This document shows positions 14,476-24,224 of a stretch of 64,000 nucleotides of DNA, in pieces. Every line of letters begins with the position of its first letter. Positions within the stretch are counted from its first letter, which is position 1. The notes beneath the pieces are model-generated. The model saw only the letters and a list, made by a program, of their open reading frames with translations, did not search any database and was not told where the DNA came from. Position numbers and translations under genes: made by a program. The DNA lies in contig JAUXNJ010000020.1 in NCBI GenBank assembly GCA_030682795.1, positions 1-64,000 on the forward strand. Direction: 5' to 3'. The stretch is from Sphingobacteriaceae bacterium (GTDB taxonomy: Bacteria; Bacteroidota; Bacteroidia; UBA7662).

Positions 14476-16845
14476 ATGCGCAACTTCTATTTTTGCCTGA
14501 GCATGGCCATTGGCTTAAATGTTCTGCCCCTTTTTAGCCACAGTCAGCAGCCAAGCCAACCCCTGCAACTTGAAACCATCATGCAAGGGCCCGATTTTGT
14601 GGGCCACCTGCCCGAAAATCCCCGCTGGTCGGCCGATGGCAAATGGTTGTATTTCGACTGGCAGCGCGATAGCATGCGCAGCGCCCAGCCGCATGGCTAT
14701 GAGCTGAGCAGCGGCCAAACGAGGGCCTTGACTGAAGCGGAAAGACAACTTTTGCCAGGTAGTGAACGCATCTACACCCGCGACCGCAGCAAAAGTGTGT
14801 ACAGCAAAGGGGGAGATCTGTTTTTAACCAACCACCGCAATGGCGCTACCCAGCAAATTACCAATACTTTGGCAGGCGAACGCTTGCAAGGCTTCAGTGC
14901 CGACGAGCAATATGTACTCTTTGAAATCGACAACAATCTCTTCAGCTGGAGTGTGGCCAATGGCAGTATCCGCCAGCACAGTGATTTCAAAAGTGGCAAC
15001 GAAAGCAGCAGCCCTAAACCCAGCACCCAAGCCGCTTGGCTCGAGCGCGACCAGCTCGAAATGTTTGAAGTACTGCGCGAGCGCAAAAGCAAAGCCGACA
15101 GCAGCAAAGCCTTGGCTGAGCGCCTGGCTGCCAAGCGCCCCAAAGCCATCTACACCGGCAAAAACCGCTTGAGCAGTCAAAGGTTGAGTCCCGATTTGCG
15201 CTTTGTGCACTACCAGTTGTACCCCGCCAGCGACGAAACCGCCACCGTGGTGCCCGATTATGTGACCGAAAGTGGCTATACCGACCCGCGCCGTGCCCGC
15301 AGCAAGGTAGGCGGCGAGCCCAAAGGTGGCACTTATTGGCTCTACGACGCCCATCGCGATACTGCTTACCGCCTCGATTTTAAGCAGCTGCCCGGCATTT
15401 ACCAAAAACCCGCCTACTTGCGCGACTACCTCAAAGCCGGCGAAACTTGGGTGGATACTTTCGCCATGCCCCGCGAACTGCGCTTTTTACCGCCTGTTTT
15501 TAGTGAAGATGGGCAAGCTTGTCTGCTCGACATCCGCTCGGTTGACAACAAAGACCGTTGGTTGGTGCTGCTAGATGCCGCCACCGGCCAACTAAAAACC
15601 GTATCCCACGAGCGCAACGAGGCTTGGATTGGGGGACCAGCGGCAGCCTTTAACAGCAAAGGCTTCATCGACAAGCAGCGGCTCTGGTTTTTAAGCGAAA
15701 AAACAGGATTTAGCCATTTGTATCTTTACGACATCGGCCCCCAAAAAACCACCGTCCTCAGCAGTGGCGATTTTGAAGTATTGAAGGCGGAGCTCAGCAA
15801 CAACCGCCAGCATTTTTATCTCCACGCCAATAAAAAGGGTCCGCACGAGCAACATTTCTACCGCCTGCGCATCGCCGACAGCAGCTGGACGGTCCTCACC
15901 AGCCAAAGGGGCAAGCACGAAGTAGTATTGTCACCCGACGAAAGCCAAATGGCCATCCTCTATTCGGCCAGCAACCAGCCCACCGAGCTGTTTTTAGCAC
16001 CCAACAAGGCTGGCGCAACGGCCAAACAGCTTACCCACAGCACCACAAAGGCCTTCCGTGCTTACTCATGGCGGCAACCCGAGATCATTCACTTCCCTGC
16101 AACCGATGGTGCGCAGGTGCCAGCCCGCCTTTACACCCCAGCCAACGGCAAAAGCAATGGCGCGGCAGTTGTTTTTGTGCACGGCGCCGGCTACCTCCAA
16201 AACGTACACCACTGGTGGAGTCAGTACTACCGCGAATACATGTTCCACCACCTGCTCAGCGAACTGGGCTACACCGTGCTCGACATCGACTACCGCGGTT
16301 CGGCGGGCTACGGGGCCGACTGGCGCACCGCCATTTACCGGCACATGGGCGGCAAAGACCTCAGCGATCAGGTAGATGGCGCCCGCTACCTGGTGCAGCA
16401 ACACGGCATTGATTCGCAGCGGCTGGGTATTTATGGCGGCTCGTACGGCGGCTTCATCACCCTCATGGCGCTCACCACCCAGCCGGGCGTTTTTGCCAGC
16501 GGGGCAGCCTTGCGCAGCGTGGCCGACTGGGCGCACTACAACCAGGGCTACACCAGCAACATCCTCAATTTGCCGCATACCGACTACCTCGCTTACCGCC
16601 GCAGCTCGCCCATTTACCACGCCGAAGGCCTCCAAGGCGAACTTTTGATGCTCCACGGCATGGTCGACATGAATGTGCATTTTCAAGATGTGGTGCGTTT
16701 TAGCCAACGCCTCATTGAACTGCGTAAAGACCAGTGGGAGCTGGCCGTTTTTCCGATGGAAGACCATGGCTTTGTGGAAAGCAGCAGCTGGATCGACGAG
16801 TACAAACGCATCCTGAAGCTCTTTGAGCGCACGCTGAATCCATAA
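14476..16845 (+). CDS. Secreted S9 family peptidase (dipeptidyl-peptidase IV / prolyl-oligopeptidase type)
   Basis: 789 residues from the ATG at 14476; an open frame upstream starts with TTG at 14455 but would put extra residues before the signal peptide (MRNFYFCLSMAIGL...). An N-terminal beta-propeller region (WSADGKWLYFD, LSPDLRFVHYQ, LSPDESQMAILY repeats) precedes an alpha/beta hydrolase domain from about residue 545. The triad is visible: Ser656 in GGSYGGF, Asp in HGMVDMNVHF and His in MEDHGF. It cleaves peptides, typically after proline, in the periplasm or outside the cell. It lacks a T9SS sorting domain, so it probably stays periplasmic. Confidence 0.9.
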   Translation: MRNFYFCLSMAIGLNVLPLFSHSQQPSQPLQLETIMQGPDFVGHLPENPRWSADGKWLYFDWQRDSMRSAQPHGYELSSGQTRALTEAERQLLPGSERIYTRDRSKSVYSKGGDLFLTNHRNGATQQITNTLAGERLQGFSADEQYVLFEIDNNLFSWSVANGSIRQHSDFKSGNESSSPKPSTQAAWLERDQLEMFEVLRERKSKADSSKALAERLAAKRPKAIYTGKNRLSSQRLSPDLRFVHYQLYPASDETATVVPDYVTESGYTDPRRARSKVGGEPKGGTYWLYDAHRDTAYRLDFKQLPGIYQKPAYLRDYLKAGETWVDTFAMPRELRFLPPVFSEDGQACLLDIRSVDNKDRWLVLLDAATGQLKTVSHERNEAWIGGPAAAFNSKGFIDKQRLWFLSEKTGFSHLYLYDIGPQKTTVLSSGDFEVLKAELSNNRQHFYLHANKKGPHEQHFYRLRIADSSWTVLTSQRGKHEVVLSPDESQMAILYSASNQPTELFLAPNKAGATAKQLTHSTTKAFRAYSWRQPEIIHFPATDGAQVPARLYTPANGKSNGAAVVFVHGAGYLQNVHHWWSQYYREYMFHHLLSELGYTVLDIDYRGSAGYGADWRTAIYRHMGGKDLSDQVDGARYLVQQHGIDSQRLGIYGGSYGGFITLMALTTQPGVFASGAALRSVADWAHYNQGYTSNILNLPHTDYLAYRRSSPIYHAEGLQGELLMLHGMVDMNVHFQDVVRFSQRLIELRKDQWELAVFPMEDHGFVESSSWIDEYKRILKLFERTLNP

Positions 16846-16944
16846 AAGATGCAAAATCTGCGGGAAATATGCCAAATTCCGGCAACCGCAGCATCCCCCA
16901 AGGCCATCTTTTATTACCTTAGGAAATTGTATCAACACCAAAAT

Positions 16945-19434
16945 ATGAAAAAAATTATACTCAGTGCACTTGCGCTGGGCCTGTGCCTCTTCTCTGTAGA
17001 AGATGCCGCCGCCCAGTTTGGCAAGAAGAAGAAAAAAACACCACCACCGCCGCCTGCAGCTCCAGCAGCCCCGGCAGCTAAAAAAGACGGTCCACAACCT
17101 TACGCCAAGGTCATCACCGACAAAGCCGAAACCGATGCTGGCCTCTTCAAAGTCCATAAAGTAGAACAGAAATACTTCTACGAAATCCCCGATTCATTGC
17201 TCGGCAGAGAGATGTTGCTCGTATCGCGCATCGCCAAAACCGCCACCGGCATTGGCTTTGGTGGCGAAACCGCCAACATCGACGTGGTACGTTGGGTGCG
17301 GGTAAACAACACCATCCACCTCAAACTGGTGTCGCATAGCATTACCGCTGCCGACTCTTTACCCATTTACCAAGCCGTGGTGAGCTCCAATTTTGAGCCC
17401 ATTTTGCATTCTTTTCCAGTGAAAGCCTTTGGCAAAGACTCGAACATGGTGATCGAAGTAAGCGACTTTTTCGAAAAAGACGTCAAAGCCATTGGCTTCC
17501 CCACCGGCATGCGCCAGTCATACAAAATCCAGCGCCTCGACGAGAGCCGCTCGTACATCGACCGCATCAGCAGCTATCCCATCAACATTGAAACGCGTTC
17601 GGTAAAAACCTACGTAGCTTCTGAGCCGCCCACCAACAAAGCTTCCGAAACCATCACGGTGGAAATGAGCAATTCGATGGTGTTGCTTCCCAAAGAACCC
17701 ATGCGCCGCCGTTATGACGACCCACGCGTGGGTTGGTTTTCACGTTCGCAGGTCGATTACGGCTTGGAAGAGCAAAAAACAGCCTCGCGCACCTACCTCG
17801 ACCGCTGGCGTTTGGAGGTGAAAGATGAAGATGTAGAGAAATTCAAAGCTGGTGAGCTCGTGGAGCCGAAGAAGCAGATTGTGTACTACATCGACCCAGC
17901 CACGCCTGCGAAATGGCGCCCGTACCTTAAGCAAGGGGTAGAAGATTGGCAGAAAGCCTTTGAAGCGGCCGGTTTCAAAAACGCCATTGTGTGCTTAGAG
18001 CCGCCAACGCCTGAGGAAGATCCAGAGTGGAGTCCCGAAGATGCCCGCATCTCGGTGATTCGCTACCTTGCCTCGCCCATTCCCAACGCCAATGGTCCGC
18101 ACATCAGCGATCCGCGCTCCGGCGAAATCATCGAATCAGACATCAATTGGTACCACAATGTGATGACCTTGCTGCACAACTGGTTCTTCATTCAAACCGC
18201 AGCTATTAATCCAGATGCCCGCGGGGTGCAATTCAAAGACGAAGTAATGGGGCGCCTCATCCGTTTTGTGAGCGCGCACGAGGTGGGTCATACCCTCGGC
18301 TTGCCGCACAACATGGGCTCGAGCGTAGCTTATCCGGTCGATTCGTTGCGGTCGGCCAGCTTTACCCAGCAGTTCGGCACGGCGCCCTCGATCATGGACT
18401 ATGCCCGCTTTAACTACGTGGCCCAGCCCGGCGATGAAGGCGTGAGCCTGATGCCCGACATTGGTCCGTACGACAAATACAGCATTATGTGGGGCTACAA
18501 GCCGATCCTTGAGGCCACTACACCGGAGGACGAAAAACCCATCCTCGACCAGTGGATCCTCGAGCGGGCCGGTGACCCTGTGTACCGCTTTGGCGCGCAA
18601 CAGTCGGGTGTAATCGACCCCAGCTCGCAAACCGAAGACCTCGGCGACGATGCCGTGAAAGCCAGTCTGTACGGCATTGCCAATATGAAGCGCGTGATGC
18701 CGAACCTCATTGCCTGGACTTCCGAAACCGGCAAAGACTACGAAGAATTGGAAAGGATGTACGGCGAGCTGATTGGTCAGTTTAACCGCTACGCCGGCCA
18801 TGTAACCGCCAACATTGGTGGTATCTATAAATACACCAAAACCAGCGACCAAGCAGGGGCTGTGTTTAGTCATGTGCCTAAAAAACACCAAGAAAAGTGC
18901 ATGAAATACGTCAATGAGCAAATTTTTGCCACACCAACTTGGTTGCTCGATACGGCCATTTACAACCGCATCGACTTTACCGGTGCCGTGGAGAAGGTGC
19001 GCAGCATGCAGGTACGTACGTTGGGCGATTTATACGACTTTGGTCGCCTCGCGCGAATGATTGAAAACGAAGCCATCAACGGTGAGCAAGCCTACAAACT
19101 TACGAGCATGTTCGACGACAGCCGCAAAGGCATTTGGACTGAGCTCAGCACGGCCGGTAAAACCGACACTTACCGACGCAATTTGCAGAAGGCCCACATC
19201 GAACGTTTGGAGTACTTGCTCAAAAACGAGCCGCCAAGCATTCCCGCCGAGTACCGCCGCTGGATCAAGCGCACCGACGTCAAAGCCAGCCAAAGCGACA
19301 TCCGTTCGGCGGCCAAAGCACAGCTGCGCATCTTGCAGCGCGACCTCAAAGCTGCACGCAGCACCGACCCCATGACCAAGGCGCATTACGAAGATTGTCT
19401 TGATCGGGTGACCCAAATCCTCGATCCTAAATAA
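16945..19434 (+). CDS. Large secreted zinc-dependent metalloprotease (DUF5117/DUF4953 type)
   Basis: 829 residues from the ATG at 16945, which begins a signal peptide (MKKIILSALALGLCLFSVEDAAAQ); the longer open frame from 16849 would bury it. After cleavage comes a Lys/Pro/Ala linker (KKKKKTPPPPPAAP...). The zinc site is HEVGHTLGLPH, an HExxHxxGxxH metzincin motif starting at His445, with the Met-turn SIMDYARFNY about 40 residues later. This architecture is common in Bacteroidota, and the substrates are not known. It follows the S9 peptidase by about 100 bases, making a pair of exported peptidases. Confidence 0.88.
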   Translation: MKKIILSALALGLCLFSVEDAAAQFGKKKKKTPPPPPAAPAAPAAKKDGPQPYAKVITDKAETDAGLFKVHKVEQKYFYEIPDSLLGREMLLVSRIAKTATGIGFGGETANIDVVRWVRVNNTIHLKLVSHSITAADSLPIYQAVVSSNFEPILHSFPVKAFGKDSNMVIEVSDFFEKDVKAIGFPTGMRQSYKIQRLDESRSYIDRISSYPINIETRSVKTYVASEPPTNKASETITVEMSNSMVLLPKEPMRRRYDDPRVGWFSRSQVDYGLEEQKTASRTYLDRWRLEVKDEDVEKFKAGELVEPKKQIVYYIDPATPAKWRPYLKQGVEDWQKAFEAAGFKNAIVCLEPPTPEEDPEWSPEDARISVIRYLASPIPNANGPHISDPRSGEIIESDINWYHNVMTLLHNWFFIQTAAINPDARGVQFKDEVMGRLIRFVSAHEVGHTLGLPHNMGSSVAYPVDSLRSASFTQQFGTAPSIMDYARFNYVAQPGDEGVSLMPDIGPYDKYSIMWGYKPILEATTPEDEKPILDQWILERAGDPVYRFGAQQSGVIDPSSQTEDLGDDAVKASLYGIANMKRVMPNLIAWTSETGKDYEELERMYGELIGQFNRYAGHVTANIGGIYKYTKTSDQAGAVFSHVPKKHQEKCMKYVNEQIFATPTWLLDTAIYNRIDFTGAVEKVRSMQVRTLGDLYDFGRLARMIENEAINGEQAYKLTSMFDDSRKGIWTELSTAGKTDTYRRNLQKAHIERLEYLLKNEPPSIPAEYRRWIKRTDVKASQSDIRSAAKAQLRILQRDLKAARSTDPMTKAHYEDCLDRVTQILDPK

Positions 19435-19456
19435 AACCTAAGGTTTTTTAAAAGCG

Positions 19457-19485
19457 AAAGCCCCGGCCAATGGTCGGGGCTTTTT
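19457..19485. terminator. Bidirectional intrinsic terminator
   Basis: AAAGCCCCGGCC / GGTCGGGGCTTTTT with a 3-base loop and one mismatch, between the convergent metalloprotease and dehydrogenase genes. Confidence 0.8.
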
Positions 19486-19496
19486 GCAAGAAAGTT

Positions 19497-20549
19497 TTAC
19501 AGCCAGCGACAACCCGGCACTTCAGTAATCAAATCAGCACCATATTGCATGGCAGGAGTTCTAAAACCGGTGGTTGCGTTTCCTGCCAACACCTTCCCAG
19601 CTATTAAAACAGCAGTTTGGGCAGTTAAAAGATAGGTTTCGTTTACCCGCAGGCGTTGCTCCAGAACTTCGCCCTTGGAGTTGCTAACCCGACCATACAC
19701 CAGCGCATAGCCTTTCTGGTTTTGCTCAGCGTTTGGTCCCGTTACTTTTTTGTCGACCTGCTGCTGCAGCAAATTCCGCATCCAGCGGGTACGCAACAGC
19801 GGATTAATCAACGGCATCAGCTTGAGCCAGGGAAAAAGCTTGGGACTTCCCCCCGTATAAGTAGTAATGTTGGGGATGCTCGTGCTCAGCCAAGCCGTGC
19901 ACAAATCGCCCCAAGGAATAGAAATCACAAAGCGCTTTTTCTCGCCAAAATCAATCCATTTGCCGTGTTTGGCCATAGGCGCATCCACTAATTTGCCTGC
20001 ACGTCGCTCGTGCCCGCCGGTGCCGAGTCGCTCTACAGCCGAAGTGAGTGTGCCATGCGAAATGCCGCCTCCAATGGTTACAAAAGCCAGTTCCAATGTA
20101 TCTGCATCGGGCATTTGGGCTTTGAGGCGGTTGGCCACACAATCGGTGGGCACCACGTCGAAACCTACTCCCGGCATCACCATAATACCTGCTTTTTCAG
20201 CTATTGCATGCCTACCGTGCAGCATTTCGATGACGGCCAATTCTCCGGTGATGTCTAAATAATGCGTGCCCGCTGCCTCACAGGCCGCAATCATTTGTTT
20301 GGCCGTTCGTGAAAAGGGTCCCGCGCAATGAATCACCACGGTTGCTTGCGCCAAGGTCGAGGTCAAAGCAGCGGCATCTTCCAAGCCCACTTGTACAAAG
20401 GGCAGCTGCAAATCGGTCGCCAGTGCTTCTAAAGGCGCTTTAGATCGGCCAGCAAGCAGCACTTTGTAGCCTGCTGCTTTGGCTTGTTCGCTCACTAGCT
20501 TTCCAGTATAACCGTAGGCGCCGTAAATCAGGATGTCGTACTTACGCAT
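19497..20549 (-). CDS. Saccharopine dehydrogenase-like NAD(P)-binding protein
   Basis: 350 residues. The N-terminus (YDILIYGAYGYTGKLVSEQA) is a Rossmann nucleotide-binding motif, followed by VIHCAGPFSRT and GTHYLDITGE, hallmarks of the saccharopine dehydrogenase/trans-acting enoyl reductase group. Members include enoyl reductases and lysine-pathway enzymes, so the reaction here is not assigned. It is the last gene of a minus-strand run with only one base between it and the flavin reductase, suggesting a shared catabolic role with the FAH-family hydrolase. Confidence 0.8.
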   Translation of the reverse strand: MRKYDILIYGAYGYTGKLVSEQAKAAGYKVLLAGRSKAPLEALATDLQLPFVQVGLEDAAALTSTLAQATVVIHCAGPFSRTAKQMIAACEAAGTHYLDITGELAVIEMLHGRHAIAEKAGIMVMPGVGFDVVPTDCVANRLKAQMPDADTLELAFVTIGGGISHGTLTSAVERLGTGGHERRAGKLVDAPMAKHGKWIDFGEKKRFVISIPWGDLCTAWLSTSIPNITTYTGGSPKLFPWLKLMPLINPLLRTRWMRNLLQQQVDKKVTGPNAEQNQKGYALVYGRVSNSKGEVLEQRLRVNETYLLTAQTAVLIAGKVLAGNATTGFRTPAMQYGADLITEVPGCRWL

Positions 20550-20550
20550 C

Positions 20551-21441
20551 TTAAAAGCTCATTACCAAGGCCAATGCATCCTCTACCCTGCCGGCTTCAA
20601 TCCAACGATGCGCCAGTTGGTGCAGGTGGAATTCGAGCGACTCGGCATGCAGCGAAAAACGGCGGTAAGCCTCCTGCACATCTGCATCTTGCATGATGGC
20701 TTCGCGCTGTTCGGCCGTTGGCAGCTTCTCTACATTGCCCAGCTGACCGAGGTCATTGCCGCTGAGTTCGCGACTAAAACGCACCGATTCAGGCAAGGCA
20801 TCTACCCCAATGCCTTTGGTGGTGAGGGGCTTGGCTACGGTAAACAGGCCCGCATTGCTGCGACTGTACCAATCGCCACCGAGCCGCGATACCTGATCGA
20901 TTTTATAAGGATCGATGCGGCCGTTTTCGTCCAACACCGCTTCTTTTATATGTACTTTGATGACCTCGCAGATTACCAAATTGCCCGCACCGCCTTGGGT
21001 GCCGAGCGGTTTTACCTCCAACACCTTGCACTCGAGCTGCACCGGCGATTCGGCCACGCGCGGCGGCTTCACCAAATCAGAAGCTTCCATGCTAAAACCA
21101 GCCTTCACAAACTCATTCACCCCTTTCTCATACTCGGTACTGGCGAGGGAGGTTTGCTGCACCATGTCGTAGCTCACAATGTTGATGGTGCATTCGGGCA
21201 CCTCCAGCACATTTTCGAGCGTATGTTTGGTGGTATTGTCGCGCACCCTGCGTGCTGGCGAAAAAATCACCACCGGGGGATTACTGCTGAAGATGTTGAA
21301 GAAGCTGAACGGACTCAAGTTCACCTTGCCCGCAGCATCCACAGTGGCCGCGAAGGCAATCGGACGAGGCGCTACGGCCCCTTGCAACAAAGCTTGGAGG
21401 GCAGGACCGGCCAGGTCTGCAGGCAAAATGCTTTTGTACAT
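20551..21441 (-). CDS. Flavin reductase / FMN-binding split-barrel protein
   Basis: 296 residues. The N-terminal half (about 15-190) is a flavin-reductase-like split barrel: GAVAPRPIAFAATVDAAGKVNLSPFSFFN, a typical FMN-binding entry, and VVIFSPARR with TLENVLEVPECTINIVS. The C-terminal 90 residues are helical and unassigned. Such proteins supply reduced flavin to two-component monooxygenases or reduce quinoid compounds directly. One base separates it from each neighbour, placing it firmly in one transcript with the hydrolase and dehydrogenase. Confidence 0.82.
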   Translation of the reverse strand: MYKSILPADLAGPALQALLQGAVAPRPIAFAATVDAAGKVNLSPFSFFNIFSSNPPVVIFSPARRVRDNTTKHTLENVLEVPECTINIVSYDMVQQTSLASTEYEKGVNEFVKAGFSMEASDLVKPPRVAESPVQLECKVLEVKPLGTQGGAGNLVICEVIKVHIKEAVLDENGRIDPYKIDQVSRLGGDWYSRSNAGLFTVAKPLTTKGIGVDALPESVRFSRELSGNDLGQLGNVEKLPTAEQREAIMQDADVQEAYRRFSLHAESLEFHLHQLAHRWIEAGRVEDALALVMSF

Positions 21442-21442
21442 C

Positions 21443-22450
21443 TTATTTCTTTTTTAGCGCCATGAGCGAAAAATTCGAGTCTTCTTTCACAATGGTATTC
21501 ACCAAAGTACCCAAACCCGTGATCTCCATCTTCACCTCATCGCCTTCTTGGAGCCATTGCGGCTTAAAATTATCGGGATTGAGACGCTTGCCCGTGCCAT
21601 TCAATTCGAGGAAACAGCCGGTACCCACGGTACCAGAGCCAATCACGTCGCCCGGCAGCATGTCTACACCATACGAACAGCGCTCAATGATTTCTGCAAA
21701 GGTCCAGTCCATATCGGCCACATTGCCCTCCGACACCAGTTTGCCATTCACCCAGCACTTCATGCCGAGGTTGTAGGCCGCTCCGGTATGACCCGGTTTC
21801 GCAGCTACTTTATAAGGCGCCAATTCATCGGGCGTTACGAGCCATGGCCCAATAACGGTGCTAAAATCCTTGCCTTTGGCTGGTCCGAGATTCAGCAACA
21901 TCTCTTCCATTTGCAAAGTGCGGGCACTCATATCGTTCATGATCATAAAACCGGCAATGTAGCTGTCGGCTTCGGCGGCAGGAATGTTGCGGCCGTGCTT
22001 GCCAATCACAATGGCGGCTTCGAGTTCAAAGTCGAGGTTCAAAAAATGATCGGGCATGCACTCAATTTCACCCGGTCCTTGCACCGCATTGTGGTTGGTG
22101 AAGTAAAAAATCGGGTATTCGTCAAATTCTTGAATCATGTCTACTCCCCGGTTGCGGCGGGCTGCTTCCACATGCTGGCGGAAGGCGTAGCCGTCTCTGC
22201 AAGAAGTGGGAAAAGGCACTGGCGCCAATAAAAAGCCTTCGGGCACTTCCTGTGGCTCGGCGCTGATGCTGCCAGCCTTCAATCCTGCCTCAACCGCATG
22301 GGCCGCCTGCATGGCTTCTTCCCCAGCAAACAAAAACTCGCCCATGGTGTGGGGAATGTTGCTGTCGATAGAATGCAAATCGTAAATCTGGCCATCGTGG
22401 TAAAGTCCCAGGCGGGCGTCGGTATTGTAGAGATAAGAAACGAGTTTCAT
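21443..22450 (-). CDS. Fumarylacetoacetate hydrolase (FAH) family protein
   Basis: 335 residues. The FAH fold is shown by an acidic metal-binding series typical of the family: the Glu residues in LDFELEAAIVIG, then YIAGFMIMNDMSAR, KGKDFSTVIGPWLVT and GTVGTGCFLELN. The family hydrolyses C-C bonds in acyl-pyruvates or diketo acids, usually at the end of aromatic (tyrosine, homogentisate) catabolism. Together with the flavin reductase it suggests an aromatic or diketone degradation operon, but no ring-cleaving dioxygenase is in view, so the pathway is inferred. Confidence 0.85.
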   Translation of the reverse strand: MKLVSYLYNTDARLGLYHDGQIYDLHSIDSNIPHTMGEFLFAGEEAMQAAHAVEAGLKAGSISAEPQEVPEGFLLAPVPFPTSCRDGYAFRQHVEAARRNRGVDMIQEFDEYPIFYFTNHNAVQGPGEIECMPDHFLNLDFELEAAIVIGKHGRNIPAAEADSYIAGFMIMNDMSARTLQMEEMLLNLGPAKGKDFSTVIGPWLVTPDELAPYKVAAKPGHTGAAYNLGMKCWVNGKLVSEGNVADMDWTFAEIIERCSYGVDMLPGDVIGSGTVGTGCFLELNGTGKRLNPDNFKPQWLQEGDEVKMEITGLGTLVNTIVKEDSNFSLMALKKK

Positions 22451-22510
22451 GCTTTAATTTTTGCGCAATTTACGCTTTTTAAGGCAAAAAAGGGAATCGG
22501 AAGCGCGGAC

Positions 22511-22981
22511 TCAGGCGGCGTAGCGACTCAAACGCATCACAAAAAAGAACAGCAGCACCAGGTCTACCAGCAAGGCGGTTACGGCCACTACGAGCAACAA
22601 AATGCTGGGCGCCGCACTGATGTACAAATACAGCAATACCGCCAGTACTGCTTGCATCCAGCCGTTCACCAACCTCAACAACAAGCGCACTTGGCGCTGC
22701 ACTTTTTCGAAATGGATGGGTTGGATGCGGAAGGGCAAACTGATGGGCCAGTCGGAGCGCTGGATCCAAAAAACGAGGTACATCACCAAAGAGGCCAAAG
22801 CTGGCAGTACCAAAAGCGGCCATTTGCCCAAGAGGGTGGCATTTTCTATTAAAAAATGATTGGTGAAGCCACGGTAGGCCAGCAAAAGTGCAATGCCGAG
22901 TCCCAGGGCAGCGGTAAAATCGAGCACGCGCTCGGTCATGCTGGTAGGAAGGGGGGTAAAGCGGGGACTGTCTTGGCTCAT
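22511..22981 (-). CDS. Small integral membrane protein of unknown function
   Basis: 156 residues. I do not recognise the family. Four hydrophobic segments are visible at about 20-40, 50-72, 105-125 and 128-150, the last two nearly continuous (AVLAVLLYLYISAAPSILLL and LLVDLVLLFFFVM). Between the second and third pairs lies an RSDWPISLPF loop. Its ATG overlaps the stop of the upstream aminotransferase gene as ATGA, so the two are co-translated. A competing longer frame at 22479-23015 lacks a sensible composition and is a shadow. Confidence 0.6.
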   Translation of the reverse strand: MSQDSPRFTPLPTSMTERVLDFTAALGLGIALLLAYRGFTNHFLIENATLLGKWPLLVLPALASLVMYLVFWIQRSDWPISLPFRIQPIHFEKVQRQVRLLLRLVNGWMQAVLAVLLYLYISAAPSILLLVVAVTALLVDLVLLFFFVMRLSRYAA

Positions 22982-24186
22982 TTCGACTGCTTTTGTGCTT
23001 GATAAACCGCTTCAATGCTTTCGAGCACTACTTGTAGGGCGCTGCGCAACTCTTCTGAGGTGATGGTTAAGGGCGGGGCGAGGCGTAGACTGCGGTCGTT
23101 AAACAAAAACCAATCGGTAATTACACCATGCTCCAGGCAACGGTCAATCACCGCTTTGTTGAAGGCGAAACTCCCCAAATCTACCGCCAGCATGAGGCCT
23201 TTGCCGGTTACCCGCACAATGGCAGGATGTTGCAAAAGCTGCAGCATCAAGGCATTTTTAGCGGCTACTTGTTCCGTGAGCTTTTCCTTCAGCAGCACCT
23301 CTATCACAGCACATGCAGCAGCCGCACAAACGGGATTGCCGCCAAAGGTGGTGATGTGGCCTAAAATGGGATCGGTTTTGAAAGCACCCATAATTGTTGC
23401 AGATGCAACAAAAGCACCAATGGGCAAACCGCCACCCAAGCCTTTGGCCAAGGTAACAATGTCGGGTTGGATACCATAATGCTCAAAACCGAACATTTTC
23501 CCCGTGCGGCCCATACCGGTTTGAATTTCATCTACAATCAACAAAGCACCCACTTCAGTGCAACGGGCGCGCAAAGCTTGCATCCAAGGCGTGCAGGGCG
23601 TTTGATAACCAGCCTCGCCTTGTACACTCTCTACAATGACCGCGGCTGTGCGCTCGCTGATTCGTGCCAATTCGGCCGTTACATTGTAATTCAAAATCTG
23701 TACATCGGGCAACAAAGGCCTGAAAGCATTTTTGAAATGCTCATTGCCCATCACGCTCAAAGCCCCGTGCGTGCTGCCGTGGTAGGTGTCTTTAAAAGTG
23801 ATGAGCTCGGTGCGACCGGTATGCCGTTTGGCGAGCTTCAAAGCCCCTTCCACCGCCTCAGTACCGCTGTTGGTGAGGTACACATTATTCAGCGCAGCGG
23901 GCATGAGGCCAGCTAAAAGACTCGCCAAGCGCACTTGCGGCGATTGTATGTATTCGCCATACACCATCAGGTGCATGTATTTGTCAACTTGTTCGTGTAT
24001 AGCGGCCACCACCCGCGGGTGCCGGTGCCCTACATTGCTTACGCCTATGCCCGAAATGAGGTCGGCATAGCGCTTGCCTTGCACATCGTACATATAAACG
24101 CCCTCGGCCCTTTCAATCTCTAGTCCCAACGGGAAATCGCTGGTTTGGGCCAAGTGTTTAAGAAATAACTGTCGCTGCGTAGGCAT
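22978..24186 (-). CDS. Class III aminotransferase (acetylornithine/ornithine-aminotransferase-like)
   Basis: 402 residues, a standard class III (fold type I) PLP enzyme. Visible blocks: YADLISGIGVSNVGHRHP, the cofactor phosphate site TNSGTEAVEGALKLAKR, DTYHGSTHGALS, the aspartate in LIVDEIQTGMGRTG and the Schiff-base Lys in TLAKGLGGGLPIGAF. These enzymes transfer an amino group from an omega- or alpha-amine to 2-oxoglutarate. The neighbours give no arginine pathway, so specificity is open. A perfect TATCTTTG lies four bases before the ATG. Confidence 0.88.
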   Translation of the reverse strand: MPTQRQLFLKHLAQTSDFPLGLEIERAEGVYMYDVQGKRYADLISGIGVSNVGHRHPRVVAAIHEQVDKYMHLMVYGEYIQSPQVRLASLLAGLMPAALNNVYLTNSGTEAVEGALKLAKRHTGRTELITFKDTYHGSTHGALSVMGNEHFKNAFRPLLPDVQILNYNVTAELARISERTAAVIVESVQGEAGYQTPCTPWMQALRARCTEVGALLIVDEIQTGMGRTGKMFGFEHYGIQPDIVTLAKGLGGGLPIGAFVASATIMGAFKTDPILGHITTFGGNPVCAAAACAVIEVLLKEKLTEQVAAKNALMLQLLQHPAIVRVTGKGLMLAVDLGSFAFNKAVIDRCLEHGVITDWFLFNDRSLRLAPPLTITSEELRSALQVVLESIEAVYQAQKQSK

Positions 24187-24190
24187 GTGG

Positions 24191-24198
24191 CAAAGATA
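24191..24198 (-). promoter_or_regulatory. -7 promoter element of the class III aminotransferase gene
   Basis: TATCTTTG on the minus strand, an exact match to TAnnTTTG, four bases from the start codon. The transcript would be leaderless or nearly so. Confidence 0.5.
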
Positions 24199-24224
24199 AG
24201 ATTAATGCGGTAGCTAGTCTTGGC

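Noticed and set aside
16066-17157. A 363-codon antisense frame across the S9 peptidase and metalloprotease genes
   Set aside because: It crosses two real genes and their gap. No recognisable domain; low-complexity composition from the opposite strand.
20533-21465. A 310-codon plus-strand frame opposite the flavin reductase gene
   Set aside because: The minus strand has the split-barrel motifs and tight operon spacing. The plus frame has no motif.
22479-23015. Longer frame (178 codons) overlapping the small membrane protein
   Set aside because: The chosen frame has four clean hydrophobic helices and an ATGA overlap with the aminotransferase. The other is rich in Arg, His and Pro.
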